Part shown: positions 17,560 to 27,473 of the stretch, piece by piece | Numbering within the stretch: position 1 is the stretch's first letter | How the letters are laid out: every line of letters begins with the position of its first letter | Assembly: GCA_041392475.1 (NCBI GenBank) | Contig: JAWKLZ010000002.1 | Coordinates: 868,001-932,000, forward strand | Length of the DNA stretch: 64,000 nucleotides | Reading direction: 5' to 3' | Source: Chitinophagales bacterium | Lineage (GTDB): Bacteria; Bacteroidota; Bacteroidia; Chitinophagales; UBA2359 | Made by a program: the position numbers and the translations under genes | Notes under the pieces: model-generated | The model's database searches: none | Seen by the model: only the letters and a program-made list of their open reading frames with translations | What the model was told of the DNA's origin: nothing

Positions 17560-20500
17560 ATGACTAAATTAATTACTAAAAAATGGACGCTGCTATTTGC
17601 TTTGATAGTAGCATCTATTTGTTGTTTCCAACAAAATCTGTCTGCACAGTGTGCGGTTGGTGAAACGGGAGTTGACATTATTGTGGATACCAATGCAGGT
17701 TTTGCAGAGAATGAAATAGGGTGGACTTTATTAGATGGTACAGGAGGAGTTGTCAGTAGCTCAGACTGTGCTAGTGTAGCTACAGATATGGTAACAACTA
17801 CTAGTGTATGTTTAACACTCGGTAGCACCTACACTTTTCAAGCCTATGATACATTTGGTGATGGATGGAATGGTAATACCGCTCAAATCTTAGGGAACGC
17901 CAATGGTAGTTTTGATGGATGTATTTATGTAGATACATTTAGTCCTAATGGCTTGAATCAAGCCCTTCCCCCATCTGCAGGAGCACAATGTTTTGCGGAT
18001 GCCGATGGTTTTCCTAATGAAATGGAAGCAGAAATTGACTTTATTGCTGGTGCATTTGACAACATAGCTTTGACAGGAGCTTCTGTTCTAAATGATGGCT
18101 GTAGTTTGACTGATAGTGAAGTTCTGACAGTTTCCGTAGCAAACCTTGGCTGTAGCCCTGCTGTGGCTGCTGGAGATGCCGAAGTAACTGTTTCTATTAC
18201 GGATGGACCGAATGGTCCTGTTGGCCCTATCACAGAAGCCTTACCTTCCATTGGAGCAGAAGGAACTGTAGATTTTTCATTGGCAACAACTTTCGATTTA
18301 TCTACTCCAGGTACTTACACAATAGATATTAGTGTGGACTTCACAGCTGCCTCTGGTATTACAGATGTATCTTCTGGAGACAATGGCGTTGTGGGTGCTA
18401 GCATTAGCAGTTTAGCTTCTTTTGGTAGTATTGACGGTGATAGCCCTGCCTACGTAGAGAGTTTTGAAGCAGGTGATGGCGGTTGGACAGTGCTTGACCA
18501 AAGTGCGACAACTTCTACTATGGTATTGGGTACGCCTCCTGCGGGGCAAGTGAATATTAATAGCGCAAATGATGGTACACAAGCTTGGTTCTCTGACCTT
18601 TCACTTACCAATGATGCAACTGCACCTATTGATGAACAATACAATGCAGACGAAGCTATTTTCTTTTTATCTGGTTGTTTTGATATGAGTTGTATGACCA
18701 CGGCTACTTTCTCTATTGATGTCAACTGGGATTGTGAAAGTGCTTTTGATGGTGCTTCTGTAAGTTTTAGCCTTGATGGTGGCGGCACTTTTACTCAATT
18801 GGGAGTTGGCTCTGACGGTACAAGTGGTGGAAATGGTACCAATTGGTACAATGATCCTGATATTGCTTCACACGATATATTTGGTCTAACCGATGCTCCA
18901 GGTTGGTCTGGCGATTGTGTGGGAACAGATACCAAGTGTAGTGCTATGAAACCAGGTGCTGTAAATGGCTGGTTGACTGCCACACACAACATTGACTTTT
19001 TGGCTGGTTCGCCTAGTGTGATTTTTGCTATCGTCTATACCTCTGATGGAAGTGTTCAAGATGGAGATGGTTTTGCTTTTGACAATGTGCAAGTAATAGG
19101 AAACAGTACAGATGCTGCTTGTATTGGTTGTTCTGATATCAATGCGTGTAACTTCGATGGCTCTGCGTATGATGATGGTTCTTGTGAGTATCTTACTTGT
19201 GCAGGATGTACAGATGCAGGTGCTTGTAACTACGATTCAACTGCAACTCTTGATGATGGTTCTTGTGATTATTCTTGCTTGGGTTGTACGGATATGAATG
19301 CATGTAACTATGATTCAACTGCAACCCTTGACGATGGTTCATGTGTATTGGGTACTTGTGGTGATGGTACTTGCGATATTGCTTGTGGTGAAGACATAGC
19401 AGGTTGTGTGGATTGCCTTAACACGGTATTGGGCTGTACAGATGCTGGTGCTTGTAACTACAATCCATCTGCAACAGATGATGATGGTTCTTGTGAATAT
19501 CTTTCTTGTGCTGGCTGTACAGATATGACCGCTTGTAACTACAAATCATCTGCAACCATTGATGATGGTTCTTGTATATATGGTTCTTGTGGCAATGGCA
19601 TTTGTGAGCCTTTCTGTGGCGAAACAGCTGCCAACTGTAATGACTGTGCTATTCGCTTAGGCTGTACAGATCCTACTGCTCACAACTACCGACCAAGAGC
19701 AAACCAAGATGATGGAAGCTGTTTGACCTGTAGCGATGGACTTCTCAATGGTGACGAAGTAGCGATTGACTGTGGTGGTGCAAAATGTCTGCCTTGTATT
19801 GAAGGCTGTATGGATGTAGCTGCTCACAACTACGATGCTACTGCACAAGTAGATGATGGTAGCTGCGAAACTTGTACGGATGGTATCCTAAATGGTGATG
19901 AAACTGCTATTGATTGTGGCGGTTCTTTGTGTGCTGTTTGTGGAGATGTTTGTGGAAGTGCTTTAGATATCTCTTGTGGTGATGTAGTGACAGGTAATAC
20001 GGGTAACTTTACCAACACTGGAGCACCTGCTTTCTGCGGAACTACTCCTGGTACTGGTGGCGGTGTTTGGTACACCGTTGATGCGGCAGGTGAGGTCTTT
20101 ACTGCAAGTTTGTGTGGTTCTTCTTATGACACCAAAATCAATGTGTACAGTGGTGATTGTGGAAGCCTAACCTGCGTAGGTGGAAACGATGATTTTTGCA
20201 GTCTTCAATCGCAAACAACATGGTCATCTGTTCCAGGCACAACGTATTACATCTATGTAAACGGTTTCTCAACAAATACAGGAAACTATAATTTGGATTT
20301 AAGTTGTACAGCGAACATTACCATTGAAGTAAACAACATTGTCGGAGTTTCTACGACTAACTCATCTGGCACAGGCTCTGTCATTGTAACAGTAACAAGC
20401 GGAATACCAAACTGTGCATTGACTTATTCATGGACGGGCCCAGGTGGTTACACTTCTACTACTAAAAATGCAACAGGCATTACGATGGCAGGTAACTATA

Positions 20501-20859
20501 CCCTTACCGTGACGGATTGTAATGGCAATACACAAACAATTACTGTGACTGTTCCTACACGTGGTAGAGGTAGAGGTAGAAAAACCGAAGTGGTTGAAAC
20601 AACTCAATTGATGGCTACTCCTAACCCATTTGCAAATCAAACTATGATTAGCTTTGAAGTAAATACTGAAGAGCGTGTGAGTTTGGATGTATTCGACATC
20701 AGAGGTGCAAAAGTGGCTACTTTGTTTGACGAAACTGCTGAAGCTGGTCAAAATTATCAATTACAATTTGGGGATGCGATGCCTTCTGGTACATACATTG
20801 CGAAATTGACAACTGCAAACGGTCATGTTCAACACATCAAGTTGTTCTTGACTAAATAG
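17560..20859 (+). CDS. Large Cys-rich T9SS surface protein, tandem paralogue 1
   Basis: 1099 residues. Signal peptide (1-30, ending NLSAQ). A DTFGDGWNG-type module (about 31-130), a CARDB-like part, and a lectin-like module starting ESFEAGDGGWTVLD (about 300-515) come first. About residues 521-771 are repeats of GCTDxxACNYDxxATxDDGSC, with inserts CGDGTCDIACGE and CGNGICEPFCGE. A pre-peptidase-like domain (CGSALDISCG, about 796-915) and a SprB-like repeat (about 925-1000) follow, then an RGRGRGRK linker and a T9SS sorting domain (about 1015-1099, ATPNPFANQT ... SGTYIAKL ... IKLFLTK). Asp-rich, Cys-paired repeats suggest a calcium-stabilised stalk. Function unknown. It shares near-identical blocks with the next gene. 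Confidence 0.92.
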   Translation: MTKLITKKWTLLFALIVASICCFQQNLSAQCAVGETGVDIIVDTNAGFAENEIGWTLLDGTGGVVSSSDCASVATDMVTTTSVCLTLGSTYTFQAYDTFGDGWNGNTAQILGNANGSFDGCIYVDTFSPNGLNQALPPSAGAQCFADADGFPNEMEAEIDFIAGAFDNIALTGASVLNDGCSLTDSEVLTVSVANLGCSPAVAAGDAEVTVSITDGPNGPVGPITEALPSIGAEGTVDFSLATTFDLSTPGTYTIDISVDFTAASGITDVSSGDNGVVGASISSLASFGSIDGDSPAYVESFEAGDGGWTVLDQSATTSTMVLGTPPAGQVNINSANDGTQAWFSDLSLTNDATAPIDEQYNADEAIFFLSGCFDMSCMTTATFSIDVNWDCESAFDGASVSFSLDGGGTFTQLGVGSDGTSGGNGTNWYNDPDIASHDIFGLTDAPGWSGDCVGTDTKCSAMKPGAVNGWLTATHNIDFLAGSPSVIFAIVYTSDGSVQDGDGFAFDNVQVIGNSTDAACIGCSDINACNFDGSAYDDGSCEYLTCAGCTDAGACNYDSTATLDDGSCDYSCLGCTDMNACNYDSTATLDDGSCVLGTCGDGTCDIACGEDIAGCVDCLNTVLGCTDAGACNYNPSATDDDGSCEYLSCAGCTDMTACNYKSSATIDDGSCIYGSCGNGICEPFCGETAANCNDCAIRLGCTDPTAHNYRPRANQDDGSCLTCSDGLLNGDEVAIDCGGAKCLPCIEGCMDVAAHNYDATAQVDDGSCETCTDGILNGDETAIDCGGSLCAVCGDVCGSALDISCGDVVTGNTGNFTNTGAPAFCGTTPGTGGGVWYTVDAAGEVFTASLCGSSYDTKINVYSGDCGSLTCVGGNDDFCSLQSQTTWSSVPGTTYYIYVNGFSTNTGNYNLDLSCTANITIEVNNIVGVSTTNSSGTGSVIVTVTSGIPNCALTYSWTGPGGYTSTTKNATGITMAGNYTLTVTDCNGNTQTITVTVPTRGRGRGRKTEVVETTQLMATPNPFANQTMISFEVNTEERVSLDVFDIRGAKVATLFDETAEAGQNYQLQFGDAMPSGTYIAKLTTANGHVQHIKLFLTK

Positions 20860-20929
20860 GAAATGTAAAAATACGAGCAGTACATTTTTTACAAAAAATG
20901 TACTTAGTAAGATTTTTTTGTAGATAAGA

Positions 20930-20965
20930 AACCCTGAGTTGATTTGAATCAACTCGGGGTTTTTG
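20930..20965 (+). terminator. Intrinsic terminator after Cys-rich paralogue 1
   Basis: A long stem (AACCCTGAGTTGAT at 20930-20943 against ATCAACTCGGGGTT at 20948-20961, one mismatch) is followed by T-rich sequence. It sits 70 bp after the stop. A second palindrome (20880-20903, TACATTTTTT / AAAAAATGTA) lies between the two. Confidence 0.7.
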
Positions 20966-21258
20966 TTTTAATAAAGAATTTTATACGTTCTAAAATATAA
21001 ACATAAACATGATTAAAAATAAAAATTTATATTTTATTAAAAAACTTAACGTATGCAAATTATCATCAGTACAAAAAAAAACCTGTTATCGGTCAAAAGT
21101 AGATTTGAATTAGTAGCAATTAATTGGAAAATTACTTTAAAAGTTCTATATTGGAGGTGGTTTTTTATAATTCCTATCAGAAGGATACTTTGAAAACCTG
21201 ATTTACAATACTATAAACTTTTTTATTAATTTAATATTACAAACCAAACATTTACAAA
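20966..21258. other. AT-rich spacer and promoter region of paralogue 2
   Basis: With the preceding terminator region this makes a 399-bp gap between the tandem paralogues. It is AT-rich with no ORF and no recognised promoter box, yet the terminator before it implies a separate promoter for the second gene. Confidence 0.35.
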
Positions 21259-24200
21259 ATGACAAAAACATTTACAAAAATTATTTATTGCTTGTTGATA
21301 ATCACAACAATGTGCCTTTTTGGTACAATTGATTCACAAGCACAATTATTCGAAGATTGTGAAACCTTCACACCTGGATTACCAGGTACATTGGCTAATG
21401 GATGGACAACAGATCCTGCAACGGGCTTTCGTTGGGAAGTTGAAGATGCTACTGGTGCAAATGAAAACTCTTTGGACACAGGGCCATTTTTCGATCACAC
21501 TACCGAAGGGGTTTCAGGAGGTATCTATATGTTCACCGAATCGAGCTCGGGTGCAACAGGAGCAGTAGCAAATTTGGTAAGCCCAAGTGTGAGTTTAACT
21601 GGATTTAGCTGCCCTAAACTAAAGTTTTGGTACCATATGTTCGGTGAAACCATGGGAGAACTCCATATAGATGTGAACGATGGTAGTGGATGGGATTTGG
21701 ATGTGGCTCTTCCTATTGTCGGAGAACAACAGGATTCTGGTGGGGCTGCCTGGGCAGAAAAACAAGTTCCTTTAGGAGCTTACATAGGTTCTACTGTTCA
21801 AGTCCGATTCAGAGCGTTAAGAGGTGCAAGTTTTACCTCAGACATCTCTCTTGATGATTTCACTATATCAGATGACTCCTCTCCTGATGTAGCAGTTGAT
21901 GTTGTCAGTACAACTGCATCTACTTGTAACCACGGTAGTTCTGAAATCATTACAATAACTGTTGCCAACAATTCTTGCACAGACATTCCTGCAAGTTCAG
22001 TAGAAGCTACTTTTGAAGTGGTGTTAGGAGTCCCCGATGGTCCATATACAGAAACGATTCCTGTCGCTATTCCTGCGCTGTCCTCTGTGGATTATACCTT
22101 TATGACAACAGCTGATTTAGACGGAGGAGGATTGTTTTCCATTGAGGCTACCGCTAGTTTTACAGCGGCTTCTGGTTTGGTAGATGCCAATGCAGGTAAC
22201 GATACGAAATCATTGGACATCTTTTTGCAAACTCCTTTAACGGCTCCTTTTCAAGATTTTGAAAACTTCACAGCAGGAGTACCTCCTGCTGATGGCAACT
22301 TATCTGAGGGTTGGACATCAGACCCAACAGCAGGCTACCGATGGGAAGTAGAAGATGCAACAGGAGCAAATGAAAACTCTACAGGCACCGGGCCATTTTT
22401 CGACCATACAACAGAAGGTGTATCTGGTGGTATCTATATGTTCACAGAAGCATCATCAGGTGTGGTAGGTGATGAAGCAATGTTGGTAAGCCCTTGTATT
22501 GATTTGAGTTCTTATGTTTGTCCTAGCGTTGAATTTTGGTACCACATGTTTGGTGCAAACTCAAATATGGGAGAACTGCATGTGGATATCAATGATGGTA
22601 GTGGCTGGGATTTAGATATAGTAGCCCCTCTTATTGGACAGCAGCAAGCTACTGGAGATGCAGCATGGCTAAGAGCTTCTGGAAATATTGGTGCGTATGC
22701 TGGTCAAATTGTCCAAATTCGCTTTAGAGGTGTAAGAGGTACAGGTTTTGAGAGTGATATGTCTATTGATGACTTCAATATTGTGGATGACCTTTCTGAC
22801 AACATTGCTATTACGGATTTGGCTACTTCAAGTGATGGATGTAACCCTTCTAATGCGGAAACATTTAGCATCACTGTTAGCAACAGTTCTTGTAATGATA
22901 TTCCTGCAGGATCAGTTGATGTAACATTTGAAGTAACCGGTGGCCCAGTTGTTGTAGGTCCTTTCACCGAAACCATTACTGATGCAATTCCTGCAAATAG
23001 TGCAGTAACCTATACATTCACAAACACAGCAGATCTTTCACAACTAGGTAACTATACCATAGACTTTTCAACTGGCTTCAATGCAGGTTCAGGTTTGACA
23101 GATAGTGATTTGTCAGACAACTCTGTTTTAGGTATTCCCTTACAGACTTTTAATTTCTTCGGAACCATTGACGGCAACAATCCTCCTTATGTAGAGAGTT
23201 TTGAAGCAGGTGATGGTGGATGGGTTGTTACAGACATTAGTGGTACGACCTCTACTATGGTATTGGGTACACCTCCTGCTGGACAAACCAATATCAATGC
23301 GGCTTCTGATGGCACAATGGCATGGTTCTCTGATGCTACCTTAGCTAATAATGCAGGTGAGTTTTACAATACCAATGAATTGATTTTCTTCCAAACTGGT
23401 TGTTTTGATATGAGTTGTATGGAGTCGGCTACTTTCTCTATTGATGTAAACTGGGATGCCGAAGGTGCATGGGATGGTGCAACGATTGGTTACAATACAG
23501 ATGGCGGCACAACTTTCTTTATTTTAGGAGTGCAAGATGCCACCCAAACAAGTGGTGGAAATGGCATCAATTGGTACAATGATACAGACGTAGATGGTAT
23601 AGCCAATGAAATTGATGGATGGTCAGGAGACTGTACAGGAACTGACACTGCTTGTAGTGGTGCTTGGGTTTCAGCTTCACATGATATTAGTTTCTTAGCA
23701 GGATTTTCCAGTGTTCGTTTTGCAGTAATCTTCGGTTCTGAGGGTTCTGGGCAACAAGGTGAAGGTTTTGCCTTTGACAATGTTCAGGTAACTGGCAACA
23801 GCACAAACCCTTCTTGCTTAGGTTGTACAGATATGACGGCTTGTAATTACAATCCTGCAGCGTTTTATGAAGATGGTTCTTGTGAATTCACTACTTGTGC
23901 AGGTTGTACTGATACAGGTGCTTGTAACTATGACTCAACTGCAACTATTGACGATGGTTCTTGCGAATACCTAACTTGTGCAGGTTGTACTGATATGACA
24001 GCTTGTAACTACAATCCTTCTGCAACCATATCTAATCCTTCTGCTTGTATTTACGGTTCTTGTGGAAATGGTATTTGTGAGCCTATTTGTGGAGAAACAG
24101 CAGCTAACTGTGCAGATTGCGTTAATTCTGTATTGGGCTGTACGGATATGACCGCTTGTAACTACAACCCATCTGCAACGGATGAGGATGGTTCTTGTGA

Positions 24201-25044
24201 ATACACTTCTTGTGCAGGTTGTACTGATATGACGGCTTGTAACTATGATTCAACTGCAACTATTGAAGATGGTTCATGTTTTTATGGTTCTTGTGGTAAT
24301 GGTATTTGTGAGCCTTTCTGTGGCGAAACAGCTACCAACTGTAATGACTGTGCTATTCGCTTAGGCTGTACAGATCCTACTGCTCACAACTACCGACCAA
24401 GAGCAAACCAAGATGATGGAAGCTGCGAAACTTGTACGGATGGTATCCAAAATGGAGACGAAACTAGTATAGACTGTGGTGGTTCAAAATGTGTACCTTG
24501 TACGAGCATTGTTGTGAATCAGATCATAGGTGTTTCTACAACAGGAGGAACAGGTTCTGTTTTTGTAACAGTAACAAGTGGAACGCCAGGTTGTGCATTG
24601 ACTTATGCTTGGTCAGGTCCTGGAGGATACACTGCTACAACTGAAGACATAACAGGTCTAACAATGACTGGAGATTATACCCTTATGGTTACAGATTGTG
24701 CAGGTAGGTTACAATCTGCAACTATCACTGTTCCAACACGAGGTGAAGGTAGAGGTAGAGGTAGAAAAGCCGAAGTAGTTGAAACTGTTCAATTGATGGC
24801 TATTCCTAACCCATTTGCAAATCAAACGACGATTAGCTTTGAAGTAAATACAGAAGAACAAGTGAGCTTGGATGTATTCGACATCAGAGGAGCGAAAGTA
24901 GCTACTTTGTTTGACCAAACTGCTGAAGCGGGTCAAAACTACCAAATACAATTTGGTGATACAATGCCTTCTGGTACATACATTGCGAAATTGACGACTG
25001 CAAATGGTCATGTTCAACACATCAAGTTGTTCTTGACTAAATAA
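21259..25044 (+). CDS. Large Cys-rich T9SS surface protein, tandem paralogue 2
   Basis: 1261 residues. Signal peptide (1-29, ending DSQAQ). Two MAM-like jelly-roll modules repeat each other (about 30-210 and 330-515): GFRWEVEDATGANENS and GYRWEVEDATGANENS, each followed by GPFFDHTTEGVSGGIYMFTE. CARDB-like parts lie between. A third module (ESFEAGDGGWVVTD, about 643-850) matches paralogue 1. Cys-rich GCTDMTACNYxxxAT repeats span about 850-1080, then a SprB-like domain, an EGRGRGRGRK linker and a T9SS domain (IPNPFANQTT ... IKLFLTK) almost identical to paralogue 1. A 91-bp block (24335-24425) is identical to 19631-19721, which points to recent recombination between the pair. Function unknown, probably surface adhesion or binding. 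Confidence 0.92.
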   Translation: MTKTFTKIIYCLLIITTMCLFGTIDSQAQLFEDCETFTPGLPGTLANGWTTDPATGFRWEVEDATGANENSLDTGPFFDHTTEGVSGGIYMFTESSSGATGAVANLVSPSVSLTGFSCPKLKFWYHMFGETMGELHIDVNDGSGWDLDVALPIVGEQQDSGGAAWAEKQVPLGAYIGSTVQVRFRALRGASFTSDISLDDFTISDDSSPDVAVDVVSTTASTCNHGSSEIITITVANNSCTDIPASSVEATFEVVLGVPDGPYTETIPVAIPALSSVDYTFMTTADLDGGGLFSIEATASFTAASGLVDANAGNDTKSLDIFLQTPLTAPFQDFENFTAGVPPADGNLSEGWTSDPTAGYRWEVEDATGANENSTGTGPFFDHTTEGVSGGIYMFTEASSGVVGDEAMLVSPCIDLSSYVCPSVEFWYHMFGANSNMGELHVDINDGSGWDLDIVAPLIGQQQATGDAAWLRASGNIGAYAGQIVQIRFRGVRGTGFESDMSIDDFNIVDDLSDNIAITDLATSSDGCNPSNAETFSITVSNSSCNDIPAGSVDVTFEVTGGPVVVGPFTETITDAIPANSAVTYTFTNTADLSQLGNYTIDFSTGFNAGSGLTDSDLSDNSVLGIPLQTFNFFGTIDGNNPPYVESFEAGDGGWVVTDISGTTSTMVLGTPPAGQTNINAASDGTMAWFSDATLANNAGEFYNTNELIFFQTGCFDMSCMESATFSIDVNWDAEGAWDGATIGYNTDGGTTFFILGVQDATQTSGGNGINWYNDTDVDGIANEIDGWSGDCTGTDTACSGAWVSASHDISFLAGFSSVRFAVIFGSEGSGQQGEGFAFDNVQVTGNSTNPSCLGCTDMTACNYNPAAFYEDGSCEFTTCAGCTDTGACNYDSTATIDDGSCEYLTCAGCTDMTACNYNPSATISNPSACIYGSCGNGICEPICGETAANCADCVNSVLGCTDMTACNYNPSATDEDGSCEYTSCAGCTDMTACNYDSTATIEDGSCFYGSCGNGICEPFCGETATNCNDCAIRLGCTDPTAHNYRPRANQDDGSCETCTDGIQNGDETSIDCGGSKCVPCTSIVVNQIIGVSTTGGTGSVFVTVTSGTPGCALTYAWSGPGGYTATTEDITGLTMTGDYTLMVTDCAGRLQSATITVPTRGEGRGRGRKAEVVETVQLMAIPNPFANQTTISFEVNTEEQVSLDVFDIRGAKVATLFDQTAEAGQNYQIQFGDTMPSGTYIAKLTTANGHVQHIKLFLTK

Positions 25045-25136
25045 AATAAACCACAGTGAAAATATGGTGTGATGGTGAATTTGACATTGACAATTTTCCC
25101 ATTACACCATTTTACATTGATATGGTAAAAAAAGAA

Positions 25137-25174
25137 ATCCCCGAATGGAATTGCATCCATTCGGGGATTTTTTT
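25137..25174. terminator. Bidirectional intrinsic terminator between paralogue 2 and recA
   Basis: A perfect 13-bp stem (ATCCCCGAATGGA at 25137-25149, its complement at 25156-25168) with a 6-nt loop has a T-run to the right and a run of A/G on the left (T-rich on the minus strand). It can terminate both convergent genes. Confidence 0.8.
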
Positions 25175-25211
25175 ACTTAAAATGATAGACTGTTAGAATT
25201 TGAACTTCAAA

Positions 25212-26291
25212 TTATTTTTTCTTCTTCTTAGAACTCGTTTCCACATCTTCCATATCCACATCATCATCATCTCCAGAGCTTGGCGACTGAATATTTTCCC
25301 CCAAAATCTTAGCCTTGATGCGATTTTCTATTTCAAGAGCCAATTCAGGATTATCCTTCAAAAATGCCTTTACATTCTCTCTACCTTGACCAATTTTGTT
25401 CTCTTCAAAGCTATACCAAGAACCACTTTTGCCAATAATATCCATTTCTACACCATAGTCCACAATTTCTCCAAGCTTTGATACCCCTTCACCATACATA
25501 ATATCAAACTCTGTAGTTTTGAAAGGAGGAGCCAATTTGTTTTTCACCACTTTCACACGAGTTCTATTACCCACAATATCAGTACCATTCTTAATTTGAG
25601 CAATTCGACGAATGTCCAATCGAATAGAAGCATAAAACTTCAAGGCTTGGCCTCCCGTAGTCGTTTCAGGATTCCCAAACATGACTCCAATTTTTTGGCG
25701 CAACTGATTGATGAAAATACACATACAACCCGTTTTGTTGATAGCCCCTGCCAATTTACGCATAGCTTGCGACATCAAACGAGCCTGCAAACCCATCTTA
25801 GAATCACCCATTTCCCCTTCAATCTCACCTCTTGGAACCAATGCCGCCACTGAGTCAATCACCACCAAATCTACTGCTGCCGAGCGAATCAAATGTTCTG
25901 CAATTTCCAATGCTTGCTCTCCATTGTCGGGTTGAGAAATGAATAGGTTTTCGACATCTACTCCCAATGCTTCTGCATACGCTTTGTCAAAAGCATGCTC
26001 TGCATCAATAAAAGCAGCGAGACCTCCTTTTTTGTGTACCTCTGCAATCGCATGGATGGCCAAAGTCGTTTTACCAGAAGATTCAGGACCAAAAATTTCG
26101 ATTACCCGACCTCTCGGATAACCGCCGATGCCCAGTGCCACGTCTAAGCCCAAAGAACCTGTTGGGATGGTATCCGCTTTCACAATCCCTTTGGTATCAC
26201 CTAATTTCATTACAGTACCTTTTCCGTAAATTTTATCTAATTTGGCTACTGTTAAGCCCAAGGCTTTTAATTTTTCTTGATCAACTGCCAT
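25212..26291 (-). CDS. recA: Recombinase RecA
   Basis: 359 residues. RecA forms ATP-dependent filaments on single-stranded DNA for homologous recombination and SOS induction. Walker A GPESSGKTT (68-76), the MAW-type segment EALGVDVENLFISQPDNGEQ, Walker B VDLVVIDSVAALVPR, and loops L1 (MGLQARLMSQAMRKL) and L2 (FINQLRQKIGVMFGNPETTTGG) are intact. The C-terminus ends in an acidic stretch (DDDDVDMEDVE) and a Lys tail. It has its own -7 box and a shared terminator, so it is probably monocistronic. No LexA site was recognised. Confidence 0.99.
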   Translation of the reverse strand: MAVDQEKLKALGLTVAKLDKIYGKGTVMKLGDTKGIVKADTIPTGSLGLDVALGIGGYPRGRVIEIFGPESSGKTTLAIHAIAEVHKKGGLAAFIDAEHAFDKAYAEALGVDVENLFISQPDNGEQALEIAEHLIRSAAVDLVVIDSVAALVPRGEIEGEMGDSKMGLQARLMSQAMRKLAGAINKTGCMCIFINQLRQKIGVMFGNPETTTGGQALKFYASIRLDIRRIAQIKNGTDIVGNRTRVKVVKNKLAPPFKTTEFDIMYGEGVSKLGEIVDYGVEMDIIGKSGSWYSFEENKIGQGRENVKAFLKDNPELALEIENRIKAKILGENIQSPSSGDDDDVDMEDVETSSKKKKK

Positions 26292-26337
26292 AAGTTAATG
26301 ATATATGTTTTTGTTAGCAAAAATTTTCTTTTATCTT

Positions 26338-26345
26338 CAAAGATA
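26338..26345 (-). promoter_or_regulatory. -7 promoter box of recA
   Basis: TATCTTTG on the minus strand fits TAnnTTTG and lies 47 bp before the recA ATG. Confidence 0.45.
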
Positions 26346-26519
26346 CCAATAAAACAGACATTTATACTATTTTTATTAGTAATTTTGATTGTAAAACTAA
26401 TTTTTTTGGAAAAAAGTTTCTTCAATGCCAATTTTCTTCAAAATTATTTTTAAGAAGTAAAAGGTAGCAAAAAAAATGAAAAATGGTGCTACTTTTATAC
26501 ACAAATAAATACTTAGGTT

Positions 26520-27473
26520 TTGAACAACACAAACAACGCCAAATCTTTCGATGTTCTTGCAGTGGGTGAATTGCTGATTGACTTAATTGGCACAAACAAA
26601 GCAACAAGCCTTGAAGATACATTTGCTTTTGAACGTTTTCAGGGAGGAAGCCCTGCCAATTTTGCCCGCAACTTGTCCAAACTTGGCAATCGGGTAAAAT
26701 TGGTAGCAAGTATTGGAGAGGACGGTTTGGGGCGTTTTTTACAGTCGCAGGTAGTAGCTTTGTCTATGGATTGCAGGGATGTAAAAATGCGTCCAAATTT
26801 TCCAACGACGATTATTACCGTCGCTAAAACCGATGGTACACCCGATTTTCAGGCTTATCGTGGAGCAGACACGCAGATTTTACCCGATCAATTGCAGCCC
26901 AAAACATTGCAGCAAACCCGCATTTTCCACACGACTTGTTTTGCCTTGAGTAAAAATCCTGCACAAAAAAGCATTATGGAGGCAGCTCAAATTGCAGCAA
27001 GTCATGGTTGTCAGTTGAGTATTGACATCAACTATGCACCCGAAATTTGGGAAAACCGACAAGAGGCGCAAGACATCATTGCGAGGTATTGCAGCTATGG
27101 CGCACTCGTCAAATTGAGCATTGACGATTGGGAACGCACCTATCAACGCCCTGATGAAGCCCCTGAAACCATTATTGAATTTATACACAATTTGGGCGCA
27201 AAGGAAGTGTGCTTGACCCTCGGTAGTGAAGGGAGTTATGTGTCAAAGGGAGGTGAGCCTGTGTTCGTTTCTGCCCGCAAAATTGAAGTAGCGGATGTGA
27301 CAGGTGCGGGGGATGCTTTTTGGTCGGGATATTTGACGGCATGGCTCGATGGTCATGGGCCTGAGACTTGTGCTTTGTTTGGTAGAAGTATTGCCGAAAT
27401 CAAATTGCAGCATATCGGACCGCTAGTTGAGGATATTGATAAACAGTTGATTTATGCAGACTTATTGAAGTAA
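26520..27473 (+). CDS. PfkB-family carbohydrate kinase (fructokinase-like)
   Basis: 317 residues, a full-length ribokinase-type kinase. It shows the N-terminal VLAVGELLIDLIG, the substrate motif FQGGSPANFARNLSKLG, the second PfkB signature VADVTGAGDAFWSGY (catalytic Asp in GAGD, about 258-261) and LSIDINYAPEIW. It phosphorylates a sugar or related substrate with ATP; fructose is a guess from family resemblance. An in-frame stop lies just before the TTG at 26520 and no in-frame ATG precedes the core, so TTG is the start. Its stop codon abuts the stop of the convergent ATPase gene with no gap. Confidence 0.9.
   Translation: MNNTNNAKSFDVLAVGELLIDLIGTNKATSLEDTFAFERFQGGSPANFARNLSKLGNRVKLVASIGEDGLGRFLQSQVVALSMDCRDVKMRPNFPTTIITVAKTDGTPDFQAYRGADTQILPDQLQPKTLQQTRIFHTTCFALSKNPAQKSIMEAAQIAASHGCQLSIDINYAPEIWENRQEAQDIIARYCSYGALVKLSIDDWERTYQRPDEAPETIIEFIHNLGAKEVCLTLGSEGSYVSKGGEPVFVSARKIEVADVTGAGDAFWSGYLTAWLDGHGPETCALFGRSIAEIKLQHIGPLVEDIDKQLIYADLLK

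Noticed and set aside
19100..19880. Regular DNA repeats that could be mistaken for a CRISPR array
   Set aside because: They are in frame inside the T9SS gene and encode the Cys-rich protein repeats; spacing and units vary, and no cas genes are near.
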